This document shows positions 35,336-45,754 of a stretch of 64,000 bases of DNA, in pieces. Below the pieces are notes generated by a model, which was not told the origin of the DNA, searched no databases, and worked only from the letters and a program-made list of their open reading frames with translations. Position 1 is the stretch's first letter. Every line of letters starts with the position of its first letter. Origin of the DNA: Lactuca virosa (Eukaryota > Streptophyta > Magnoliopsida > Asterales > Asteraceae); contig CAKMRJ010003334.1 in NCBI GenBank assembly GCA_928212115.1, positions 36,908,282 to 36,972,281 of the forward strand, given 5' to 3'. The translations under genes and the position numbers were made by a program.

Positions 35336-36926
35336 TGTAACGCCCGCAAACCTCGGGCTAGACATTTAAGATATAAAAGATAATAATTATAATATATATT
35401 CTCGATTAAAATCGTCTTTAATTGTGCGCATTGCAGACTATGTATTATAAACCATTTTAGTAATTTAACGATAAGCGACGAAATGGAAATCTTGATAGAA
35501 GATTATTTAGAACAAATAATCTTGATGGAAAATGTAGGAGTTGCGATACGAATCTCGTACACATAAAGCACACTAAATACCGACTTTGTATGCAGAGGAT
35601 ATGGACTTTCGAAGTTTATCGATCAGTCAGTGTATCGCAAACAGTGAATCGAAGATAGGTTGCTTATTAGCCTATGAATCTAAACGAAAGTCGTAGGAAT
35701 CATAAAAGCGAACTCGTGCATATAAAGAACGCCCAAATCTGACTTCGTAAGAGGAAGTTTATGATTTTTTAAAGTTTCAGCGCAACAGTGTACAACACTG
35801 ATACCGAAATTTAGATTGTTCGATTGTTAGGAAAAACAATCTAAACGAGAATTGAAGGTCTTATTCATACCTATCCATCGATATAAATACATTCGAGAAC
35901 GGATATCATATGAGAGAGTTATGATTTTTACACGGACTTTAACATCTAAGCCTGTAAAAAATATAACTTTAAAAATAAATTCAAAATTAGCGAATGGAGT
36001 CTAAATGAAAGTTGTAGACCTTATCGATAGCTACGCGTGGATATAAAACCTGTCGAAAACGAAGCTCGTATGAAGAAGAAATGAATTTTTATAGGTTTTA
36101 TAAAAATTCGTGCGCAGTCGCGCACACATACAAGATGCGCGGCGTGCATCTGACACACCATAAGAAATGGCGCGCATCTATATGTGTTATAGTATATAGA
36201 TAATATGATTACATGATAATAAATAATCAAAGTATTATAAAGAAAATACCTAATACTCTATGTTAATATTAGGATAGGGTTTCCTAAAATAGAATTGGCA
36301 TTTCAATGAAAGTTCATAAGCCCGGTAGTCTTGCCTATTAGGGAAATAAAACTTATAAAGGATGCTTACTTCAATTACGTTTGAATAGTTGGTAGCAGCA
36401 TGTTGTGGGCATGGGCGTTAGAAACGGAGAGTAAACCTCTGTCCTATGACACTATTAGGTGTCGATGTACGGTAGCTACGTACGGTAGTACATCTTAGTA
36501 TTCCTTTTGGATGACCAAAAATCCAGATCATGCAACTTAACTGTATGTTTGGTCATCTCCCAGAGTAGGATGACAACTTAACTGTATATTATGGGATTGA
36601 AATCCCTATGTATCTCACCAGGTTTCCCCAAACCTGACCCACTCAGTTTGCATGCGTCACAGGTATCAAGATTAGGCTACTGGAACTTGATTAGGATGTT
36701 GAGTGATTAAGAGACAGCCTGCAATAGAGTTCCGGACCATTAGGGTCTTTACGCTGTAAATTATGTATTTGTATTGATTATGACATCCTTAGGGTTTTAT
36801 TAAATTGAGACAATCACTTGTACTCAAAATGTTTCATATATACTGGGACTTTCCGCAACAATGACAAAATGAAATTGAAAGCTTAAAGAAAAAGTTTTAA
36901 TTAGTTATGAAAATTAGAGGATGTCA
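35336..36926 (+). repeat. 5' LTR of the TGTAACGCCC element
   Basis: About 1.59 kb. Compared with the 3' LTR, it lacks the segment after CACACCATAAGAA, corresponding to 43952-44356 plus 54328-54690 in the 3' copy. That segment includes the CTATATATAGC TATA box. A palindrome with arms GTGCGC/GCGCAC is at 36110-36125. Confidence 0.75.
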
Positions 36927-37611
36927 CGGTTGGTATCATAATATTAGTTTAAACGAACTAGGAATAAGGATTTATTTCTAGACTTAAACTTAGAATGCTA
37001 AGCAATGATGGTGAGATAGGTGTCTAGAACATCTTAGGTTGTATACCTAAATAGACATAGACACAAGAATAATTTAGGGTAAATGCCTTAAATAACATAA
37101 TATGCTAAATAAGAAAATTATTATATAGCATAGCTTAGGTTGAATACCTCACTTGCTATAATCTACCATGGCATACTTTAGGAAGAGATGTGTTATATGC
37201 TAACTGATATATAACATACCATGCCTTAGGTGCTTACCTGAATTGTTATTGACAGAAATTTAAGGTCTATTGCCGACCTTGAAGGTAAGAAAGGAAATTT
37301 TATGTGTTCAGGATTCTAAACAATACTTACTGTATTAGAACTAACATGTAACTTTTTTGGGGAAATAAAGAGGATCTACACATCTAAAAATAATAATAAA
37401 ATCTTCCTTATCATAATAAAATCGCCTCTTGGTACGCTGAACGCCTGGTTTGGTGTATAGAAAGTCATGGTGAGAACACGGAGCGGATTGGGGAATAATA
37501 ATGGAAACCGACAGCCAGAGCCTCGTATGATCAAGCGGGCACCGGAAGTCATGCCAGTAGCTGAACCAATGTAACATCCTCCTCTGGCACGTATCACAAT
37601 ATTGTCCGCTT

Positions 37612-37715
37612 TGGGCTCCCGACGCGAAAACTTCCCAGGGGGTCACCCAACCTTGGATTGCTCTCGCCCGGGAATACTTAACTGCATACTTCTTATGGGA
37701 TCTATTGCCCTCACG
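37612..37715 (-). repeat. 5S rRNA-like segment, left arm
   Basis: On the minus strand the order is CCCATAAGAAGTATGCAGTTAAG, GGGCGAGAGCAATCCAAGG, GGGTGACCCCCTGGGAAG. These match the A-box, intermediate and C-box side of plant 5S rRNA with several changes. It is not a functional 5S gene. Confidence 0.75.
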
Positions 37716-37756
37716 GCTTTAAAACGCGTTGTGACAAGAAAGGTATCCACACCCCC

Positions 37757-37798
37757 TTATAAGGAAATGTTTCGTTCTCCTTCCAAACCGGTGTGGGA
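37757..37798 (-). promoter_or_regulatory. snRNA-type upstream element and TATA, left arm
   Basis: On the minus strand TCCCACACCG (37789-37798) matches the plant snRNA upstream element RTCCCACATCG with two changes. TTATAA follows 26 bp downstream at 37757-37762. That spacing is the one used by plant Pol III U6-type promoters. Confidence 0.6.
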
Positions 37799-37799
37799 T

Positions 37800-37880
37800 G
37801 ACATACGATAAAATTGGAACAATACAGAGAAGGTTAGCATGACCCCTGCGCGAGGATGACACGCACAAATCGATAAATGG
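37800..37880 (+). pseudogene. U6 snRNA-derived segment
   Basis: 81 bases match plant U6 from GACAT.CGATAAAATTGGAAC through ATACAGAGAAG.TTAGCATG, CCCCTGCGC.AGGATGACACG and CACAAATCGA.AAATGG, with about six changes. The 5' 17-20 bases (cap stem) and the 3' tail are missing. AAATGG overlaps the primer-binding-like word TGGTATCAGAG. It is a retro-derived fragment, not a U6 gene: no U6 promoter precedes it in the correct orientation. Confidence 0.85.
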
Positions 37881-37960
37881 TATCAGAGTTGGGGCACGGG
37901 TCGATGTGTTTGACGGGGATGTCGAACCCTATAATGGGAGGTGAAGGTGGGTTGCACCTG

Positions 37961-38004
37961 ATCCCACATCGGTTTGGAAGGAGAATGAAGAATTTCCTTA
38001 TAAG
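37961..38004 (+). promoter_or_regulatory. snRNA-type upstream element and TATA, right arm
   Basis: ATCCCACATCG at 37961-37971 is a perfect match to the plant snRNA upstream element. TTATAA at 37998-38004 follows after 26 bp, the Pol III spacing. The 5S-like core begins about 40 bp downstream. Confidence 0.7.
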
Positions 38005-38044
38005 GGGTGTAGATACCTTCCTTGTCACAACACGTTTTAAATTC

Positions 38045-38146
38045 GTGAGGGCAGCAGATACCATAAGAACTCTGCAGTTAAGCGTGTCCGGGCGAGAGCA
38101 ATCCAGGGATGGGTGACCCCCTGGGAAGTTTTAGCGTCGAGAGCCC
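38045..38146 (+). repeat. 5S rRNA-like segment, right arm
   Basis: CCATAAGAACTCTGCAGTTAAG, GTCCGGGCGAGAGCAATCC and GGGTGACCCCCTGGGAAG follow plant 5S rRNA order. The left-arm copy is similar but not identical. Confidence 0.75.
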
Positions 38147-38481
38147 AAAGTGGACAATATTGTGATACGTGCCAGAGGGGGATGTTACACCCGTCACAAT
38201 GGCAGGAGTCCAAGTTGGGATCCGGGCAATGCTAGCAGAGGAAATCAAACAACTACTCCAAGAAGATAGGAAATAAGTCACTGCACCGGTTATCGAACCT
38301 GTGTTAAATAAAGATTAGTTTGAAGAGGGACATTATAGTAGGACCGTAGATCAGACCGAAGCATGAAGGGTTAGGAAGGACAACACCGAAGAAGGGGGTT
38401 GAAAGAAATGGATGCATTTATGAGGAATTCATAGCATCCCGACCCCCAAATATTTTTGGAGAACCAACACCAATAATAATT

Positions 38482-38697
38482 ATGGAATGGACCCATGGAA
38501 TGAAAATGGGCTACAAGTGTGGAAGAATTGGTCATTATTCCAACAACTGTATGTTCAACAACAGGATATGTTACGCATGTGGAGGTAATGGGCATATTTC
38601 ACATGATTGCCCAAGAAAGAAAGAAACTGCACATGCATTGCGGATGACTCTCAGGACTGGAAAGGAGGAAGCAAACATCGCTTCAGGGGGTAAATAA
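38482..38697 (+). pseudogene. gag: Gag zinc-knuckle region
   Basis: Two knuckles lie in the 71-codon frame: YKCGRIGHYSNNC (first Cys replaced by Tyr) and CYACGGNGHISHDC, the second a complete CX2CX4HX4C. This tandem pair is typical of gypsy gag. Protease and RT do not follow recognisably. Confidence 0.65.
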
Positions 38698-40849
38698 AAG
38701 GAAGTTGCTTATCCAGAAAGTTCGAGACATAGAGTGGTCGTTCCACCTAGATAATATTGTAGTATGTAGCGTGATATAAGAGGCAAGTGGTATAATAAGC
38801 TTTGAATATGATTGTAATCATTTCAGAAGTTATAAAAATCTCTAATTATGTTATACTACTTAATGTGTTAAATTGCTATGTGATTTCGTTCTTGTATGGT
38901 GACTTGGAAAACTGCTAGATAATTCTTGGAACGATTATGAGTAGGTGTGAAAGGTAGTAGAGGCCTATACTACCGGAAGCACAGGACTAGCACTTGGATC
39001 AGGACGAGTCGCAAGGTTACCAAGAAGCTAGTATCTGAGTCAAGTTTATACATTCCCATCATTACGTTTGTTACGGTAATGACTAAGGAGACAATTTTCA
39101 TTCAGAACATGATGGTCATAAAGAACCGATTCTGAATAGTATAAATCTGCGAAGTAAGTCGATTGGTTTCGAGAACCATGTCTAATATAGTAACCAACCT
39201 TAGTAGACAAAACGGAGGAGGAGATCAAGGTAATTGACAAAAAGATTGCATCTTTCGTTAGAAAAAACCAAGCACCTGGTAGCTAGAAGTGCTACTTTCT
39301 ATAATGTGGTTGTACCACATTAGAACATGAAGGAAGGTATCTTTAGTAATAAGAGTTTTAGAGACAAGAGTTTAGTTCAACATGCATCGCATGCACCACA
39401 CAATAGAGGCTTATTAGAAGGTGACCAATCAGTCTGTTACTACAGCTAAAGTAAAGAACTCATCTTAGGTCGAGTCTAAAGCACAATTCGAGAAGGAGTA
39501 GGAGCCTCTAATAAAGATCGAATCTATGACTCGAAGATCTGGAATGAATGCCCAATAAAGAATTAAGATACAGGTGCAAGTTGAGCACCGCTAGTAGAAG
39601 TCCAAAAGTTTGATACTCATTGGGCAAATTGCAAAAAAATTGTGATTTTTATAGATGGGATACGCATAAGGACGTTAGTAGTACGTCGGTATTCAGTAAC
39701 CTTAATTATGATCAAGAAGATCATGACAAGGTTAATTGTCTTAGAATGGGGGGAAGAGAAAATATTGAGTTCAACAACCATCATTGCTACTAATATTACG
39801 ACCCTCATATGCCATTTGGTATGCATATACATTGGTAGAACAATCTAAACGCTTGTCATAATCTTGATCGGACTACGTTTGTGTCTCACGAGAAGATCAC
39901 TTGTTATAAGCACAAGAAGCGATACTACATTGAAAGTATTACAGTCATCCTGACAATCAAGAATTTCTTTCAAGCAGAAAGAAAAAGTACCAATCGTAGA
40001 GACAAAGCCAACCTGGGCTTTGATTGGTTGTATGTGGCTGAAAAGCGAGGGTCCGAACCTAAGTTGAGGAGACCCAAAGTGCGAAGGCAACTCGACTACA
40101 GATTCAACGTTAAGATCCGGAGAAGTTACAGCACCAGAAGCTAAGAAAAGAGTTATCAGCTTTAATAATTATTTTGATAGAATTGGCATTTTTCTTAGAA
40201 AGTAAGGAAAAGACATTAAATATCATGAGGAAACTTGAAACCCTTACCTGCTCCAATAGGTAAACGGAATGATCTCATCGTAGATATTAACATCTAATAT
40301 TACACGATTGTGTAGAAACCACGATATGTTGTGAGTCAGAATTGACCAAATGATAAGAGTATACCTTCCTAGGTATCAAGTATGTAAGGAATTAGTCCAT
40401 ATAGGATGTTTTTGTAGATTCGTTATCAAGAATAACTTGAGATATATGGATCTGAGTCCTTTCTAAAAAAATATTTATGTTAGTGATAACGTGAAAACAA
40501 TATGGACTGGCAAAGTCGAAACCCAAAAAGGGGGCACGTAACAGTTAAATTCGTGAACCTTGACATTTTTTGAAAATGAGAAATGGTTATGAGAGATACT
40601 CTATGTAGTTAGGGAACTTAAGTACAACCCTAATTAATAGAGTTAAAGGATATGGATTTAGGTCGGTAGGTTGTTAAGCTGTCATAAAGGAACCTAAAAT
40701 AGTATTTTGTGTTTAGCGCAAAAGAATCAAATAGAATAGTGCCGTGTGCAAACAAGTACTAAGGAAACTCCTTGCTTGAGGATTGAGAGGGGGCTTGGGA
40801 ATCACTATTCAACGATGTTTTGCTGATGATTTCGGGACGTAATCATCCT
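38698..40849 (+). other. Decayed interior of the TGTAACGCCC element
   Basis: No domain can be recognised in any frame of this 2.1-kb stretch; short frames have no family motif. It ends in the polypurine tract at 40850-40866. Confidence 0.5.
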
Positions 40850-41335
40850 AAGGGGGGGGGGATAATTATAACGCCCACAAACCTCGGGCTAGACATTTAA
40901 GATATAATAGATAATAATTATAATATAAATCCTCGATTAGGATCATCTTTAGTTATGTGTGTTCCAAACTACATATTATAAATCCATTTTAGTAATTTAT
41001 CGATAAGCGGCGAAATGATAATCTTGATAGAAGATTATTTAAGACAAATAATTAATAGATGCCATTTTATGCATCTTTTAAGGTAGTTTTTATTAGCATT
41101 TAGCATCACATTTTACATATTTTCATGTCATTAGTTTAAATAATGTTCAGCTCATGTCTTTTGTCAGAATTCCGGTACTGCTAGAGTTTTTTGTGTCGTT
41201 TTCAGATATTTCGAGTGAAGCGGTACTTTGGGAGCAGTTGGATGCATATTTGGAGCCTAAATAGAGTTGGAACTGAAGAAGGATGTTGATGAATGACTTG
41301 CAATGCTTAAACTAAAGAATCGCGACCGAAAAGGC

Positions 41336-41580
41336 AAAAATGTGATCACATTTTTGGACATCTGCGATCGAATTTGTTGATCGAGGATTTGCAAGGTCGA
41401 AAAAGGCACCAGGAAGAAAAATCACAAAAAATGTGATCGTATTTCTTATTTATGCGCTCGCATTTCCTTGACGCAACTCAAAATATGGCGAAAATAGCAT
41501 TGTACTTCATTAACTGACAATCCTTGAGAAATCACCAAAAATGTGGTCATATTTTTGGTATATGCTATCACATTTTCTGC
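41336..41580. repeat. TGTGATCACA palindromes in the Athila-like LTR
   Basis: A perfect 20-bp palindrome, with centre TGATCA and A5/T5 ends, is at 41336-41355. Variants recur as AAATGTGATCGTATTT near 41430 and AAATGTGGTCATATTT near 41528. The TATA box GCATATAAATAC follows near 41608. Confidence 0.85.
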
Positions 41581-42644
41581 TATCTTGTTCCGGAAGCTTC
41601 TAAATTGCATATAAATACAACCCTCCTGATCAGATTAGAAGGTTAGACGATTCCAGACGACGAAAAACCATTCTAATGGCGGTTTCTGATACTTTTCAGC
41701 AATTTCTGAAGATCTGAAGGATGTGAATCATCTCCTACATTTAGTTTAGAAAAGATTAATCAGTTAGTTTATCTTTTTATTAGTTATAATTCGTTTTTGG
41801 CCTCGTCTCGCTAAAACCCTAGATTTCAGTTTTGCATTAAACTAGTACTTTTCATGTGATCAGTTATAAGATTTGGTTTTTATTGTGTGCTTCTATCTAG
41901 TTGTTTCAGTTTTGAACTTAATGAATGTTTGATTTTTAATTATTGTTAGTCTGATCACCTAGCTAGGATTTTATCATTCCAGTTAATCAATTAATAGAAT
42001 CCGTAATTGTTCTTGTCAACTGGTAATAACTAACAAATATCAGATTGGTTCCGTGTTAATGATTTAACTCTGATACAAACTGAAGTTTTATATATTTACA
42101 CTTCTGAGCTTTTGAGAAATATTGGGTATTGTTGGGAATTTTATACAGAACTTAATGCAACTTTTCTGATCTTAATTAAGAGCTTGTTTAATTAGACACT
42201 AAAAAGTTAGGGTTAACTAAAGAGCTTGTTTTAGTTAACTGAACTAGGTAAAAGAGATTATACTAGAGTTTGTTAGTTTTTCTCAGTACTAGCTTAGATA
42301 TAACGTATTTGGAATAACCAGATCTTGGCTGATTGCATGATTAGGAAAGTCGCAGCAGAACTGGATTCGTTTTTATTACTGATTTTATTTAGTATATTTC
42401 ACTGCAATTTTTAGTTTTAATTTTAAACCAAAAATCACCCTTTTTATATTTTATGTTTTGACTATTATGTGCTTTACGCAAAGAGGCATTGACCATTAGG
42501 CTGTGTTCCTGAGGATTCGACCCTGCTCCCTATGCTACCCATTTGTGCAACCAACAGTGATAATTTATTTTCTTAAATCGTGCATGACAGCGGGTTAAAC
42601 AAATTGGCGATGTTGTCGGGTATACATTGCTTTTATTAGTTTGT

Positions 42645-43064
42645 ATGGCAAGAACTTTCCGTACATATACACCTCTAGTTTTTTATCCAGAAATTAAGAA
42701 AACTGCAAAAAAAACTGAAAAAAGAAGCAGCAAAATGAAAATATCAGTTGGTTTCTTTGGTTCATCATCATCATGCCTACCTCCAGAAATCACCTCACCA
42801 CAAGGCAATCCCTTGTGGAACGAACCAGAAATTACTGTTTCATCATTCTCGAAAGTACCCTCATCTTCTCCTTCTAACAACCCCTATAAAACATACTCCC
42901 CAACACCCTCGGTTAAATCCGAGAAAACAGACTCTTCTGAAACCCAATCTTTAAAATATGAAACACCAAAACCTTTAGAACCCAACTCCCCAAAATCACC
43001 CATGAGTGGAGAAGAAGAAGAAAAGACTCTCTGCATCACTTTTCCAGAAGCTCAGAATTTCTAG
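42645..43064 (+). pseudogene. gag: Athila-like gag N-terminus
   Basis: The frame from the ATG at 42645 reads through LPPEITSPQGNPLWNEPEI and TLCITFPEAQNF to an in-frame TAG at 43062-43064. After that the same frame continues as LKSGLIHLLPTFRGLENEDPNKFLKEIHVV. This parallels the gag at 61608-62415. It is truncated by the internal deletion at about 43205. Confidence 0.75.
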
Positions 43065-44356
43065 CTTAAATCTGGTCTAATACATCTTCTTCCTACATTC
43101 AGAGGCTTAGAAAACGAAGACCCAAACAAATTCCTTAAGGAAATTCATGTGGTATGTTCTGGAATGAAGCCACATTCGATAATTGAAGACCAAATAAAGC
43201 TAAGGGACTCGACCCTGCTTCCCTGTGCTGCCCATTAGTGCAACCAACAGGTATAATTTATTTTCTTAAATCATGAGCAACAACGGGTTAAACAATAATC
43301 TTGACAGAAAATGTAGGAGTTGCGATACGAATCTCTTACACATGAAGCAATCTCAAAACTGACTTCGTATGCAGAGGGTATGGAATTCTAAAGTTTCTCG
43401 ATCAGCCATTGTATCATAAATAGTGAATCGGAGATAGGCTGCGTATTAGCCTAAGTAAGCTAAAAGTAAGTCGTAGGAATCATAAAAGTGAAGTCGTGCA
43501 TATAAAGAACGCCCAAATCTGACTTCGTAAGAGGAAGTTATGACTTTTCAAAGTTTCAGTGCAACAGTGTGCAACACTGATACCGAAATTTAGATTTTTT
43601 GGTTGTTAGGAAAAACAATCTAAACGAGAATTGAAGGTCTCGTTCATACATATCCGTTGATATAAAGAAAGTTGAGAACATAAATCATATGAGAGAGTTA
43701 TGATTCTTACACAGACTTTAATAGTCTAAGTCTGTAAGAAATATAACTTTAAAAATAAAGTCAAAATTAGCCAAAGAAGTCTAAATGAAAGTTGTAGATC
43801 TTGTCAATAGCTACGCGTGGATATAAAACCCGTCGAAAACGGAGCTAGTTTGAAGAAGATATGAATTTTTTAAAGGTTTTATAAAAAAAATCATGCATAG
43901 CCACGCGCACAGACAAGATGTGCGGGGAGCATCTGACACACCATAAGAACTCACCACGTGTCACCATGGAGATGCTACCACGTCACCCTCTTCCGACTAG
44001 GTACGCGGCGCGCAGGTCATTTTGCACTATATATAGCTGCTTTCAGCTCACTTGATTCCTTACCTCTTCCAACTATTCTCTCTCGATTTTTTATCTTTTA
44101 GCCCAAGATTTCTTTAGTTTTTAAGTTCCCAGCTACCTTAGCGAAGCCCTGCGGTTTTAGATAGCCGGTGAATAGAAGCTCCCGTATCAGAGTTCTGCCC
44201 GTATAATCCCCGATTTTCACTAGATTATTCTGTAAGTTAAGCTACGCTTATTTTATTTTAAGTGTAACTTTTAATTATAGTCATAGCCATTGTTATGAAC
44301 CTGTAATTAAGATTTATCAGTGATTCCAAGTCATTATACTGATTTATCTACTTACA

Positions 44357-45126
44357 TGAGTCTCCAGCTCAATCTCTCTCTTCCGGGCATTTGCCTGGAG
44401 CTCGACAAATGTCCGGTATGACGAGCTCGCCACGAACTCACGGATATCCCTCCTCGGTATGCTCAAGTACCGGCTCATACGTGCCTGCTCAGTCGACACG
44501 TGCTCAGGGTAAAACAACGCCCTCTCATGAAACATCCTCGTAATCACCGTCACAGACTCAGTTCCCTGCTTGAGGGATAAGAACTCCTGGGCTAGACGTT
44601 CCCTCTCCACAGGGGGAACATACTCATCTCGAAACATCGTGGTGAACCTCTCCTAGGTCACCGTAGTAAGCTCTGCCGTAGTGAAGTCTGCCGTCACAAA
44701 CTTCCACCAGTCCTTCGCTCCCAAGCGAAGCTGGTTCAGCGCAAACCGAACCCTCAGATGCTCCGGACACGAGCAGGTGTAGAAGCATCCCTCGATATCA
44801 GAAATCCACCTCATCGCAGCAATCGGGTCCTGCGTCCCATCAAACTCTGGTGGATTCGTGTTGCTGAACTCTCGGTACAGCAACGAGTCACCCCCCTGCG
44901 GCCTGGCAGCAGCGACAGCTGCGGTGGCCGCAGCAACAGCAGCCTCAGTAAGAGCAGCGTACCGCTCATCAAAAGTCTCGATCAGCATGGTCTTGATAGA
45001 CCCGAACATCTCTGGTATCTCAGCTCGAATGGCCGCAGCCACCTCCTCGTGAATCAACCTACGAATCTCCTCATCGCTGGTACCACTGGTACCACTGCCT
45101 CCTGGGTGGTGGCGCGTCCCAACCAT
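44357..45126 (-). pseudogene. gag: Truncated second gag of the tandem
   Basis: The start is MVGTRHHPGGSGTSG at 45126. The capsid region reads SNTNPPEFDGTQDPIAAMRWISDIEGCF, then RVRFALNQLRLGAKDWWKF. A TAG at 44653-44655 breaks the frame, which continues with MFRDEYVPPVERERLAQEFLSLKQGT until the junction at 44357. The stop is in a different place from the one in the first gag copy. Confidence 0.8.
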
Positions 45127-45738
45127 GATGTCTCTGAAATACAACACAAAAGAATCAGAGACTCGTTCGAGTATACTCGTTCGAGTATACTCGCACTCGA
45201 TACTCAACCCTACTTGTTCTTTAGTACCCTGAGGATTCTTACTTGGACTACTCACCGATCCGGTGTTTCCAGTAGTACGGGCCCTTATACTACCTTCCAC
45301 AACGCATCGGTATTCACCCCAAGTCCTCCTCCTAGGATCCCAGATCACAAGTACTCTATATCTCACTAAACTCAGGCTACTCTCTAGTAGACCACTCATA
45401 AGTTCCTCGTTGCTACCTACTTACTCTCGAAGTATCTCATAGTAGCAGTAACTCCTAGGCTAAGGCATCACAAATCAGGCCCACTCTATTCCTAACCATG
45501 AATACCTAGCCTACTCTAGCATGCAGAACATATCACATAATATCTCATAACACATAATGTAAGGGTATTTTGGGAAATCACCGTTCGGGCACTGGCTGAT
45601 CGTACACACTGCTCCGTTCCGCTTTTCTCAAAAGTCCTTTACTCTTTTGGAAAAATTGTTTCTTTTATGAAAAATTCTCTCAAATCCTCAGTTTGAGTTC
45701 AGATACGCCCGGAGGTGTATCCGAGTCTCTCAAACCAA

Positions 45739-45751
45739 GGCTCTGATACCA
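45739..45751 (-). other. Primer-binding site after the middle LTR
   Basis: TGGTATCAGAGCC on the minus strand lies just inside the middle LTR. The same site follows the outer LTR at 52634-52646. Confidence 0.85.
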
Positions 45752-45754
45752 ACT

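Larger units (their letters stand above)
37570..38189. mobile_element. Composite element: inverted 5S-like arms around a U6-derived segment
   Basis: The left arm (37570-37799, reading on the minus strand) and the right arm (37959-38189, + strand) are inverted copies of about 230 bp that end GGATGTTACA outward. Each holds a 5S-rRNA-like core. Between them lie the U6-like segment 37800-37880, a TGGTATCAGAG primer-binding-like site at 37878, and a short purine-rich spacer. Arms with 5S-derived sequence and TGT..ACA ends resemble the LTRs of Cassandra-type TRIM elements. Here, however, the two copies face each other instead of pointing the same way. No matching target duplication is seen. Confidence 0.65.
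37467..38278 (+). pseudogene. gag: Gag N-terminal region, interrupted
   Basis: From the ATG at 37467 the frame reads VRTRSGLGNNNG and continues to VMPVAEPM, where the composite element at 37570-38189 breaks in. After it, MAGVQVGIRAMLAEEIKQLLQ resumes the gag-like N-terminal helix, which ends at a TAA near 38276. This arrangement is typical of gypsy gag start regions. No capsid core remains. Confidence 0.55.
41053..43294 (+). mobile_element. Internally deleted Athila-like element
   Basis: The element is flanked by ATAAT at 41048-41052 and 43295-43299. The 5' LTR spans 41053-42601, begins TAATAGATGCC (a mutated TG) and ends GGGTTAAACA. An AATTGGCG..GTTGTCGGG primer-binding region (Asp-tRNA type, degenerate) follows. 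A gag start begins at 42645, and at 43206 the sequence jumps to the last 89 bp of the 3' LTR. Almost all coding sequence is deleted, yet both ends and the target duplication survive. Confidence 0.85.

Noticed and set aside
37877..38116. 79-codon + strand frame across the right arm
   Set aside because: It overlaps the 5S-like and promoter-like sequence; there is no protein similarity.
44758..45369. 203-codon + strand frame, repeated at 51667-52119
   Set aside because: It is antisense to gag and its leader in both tandem copies.
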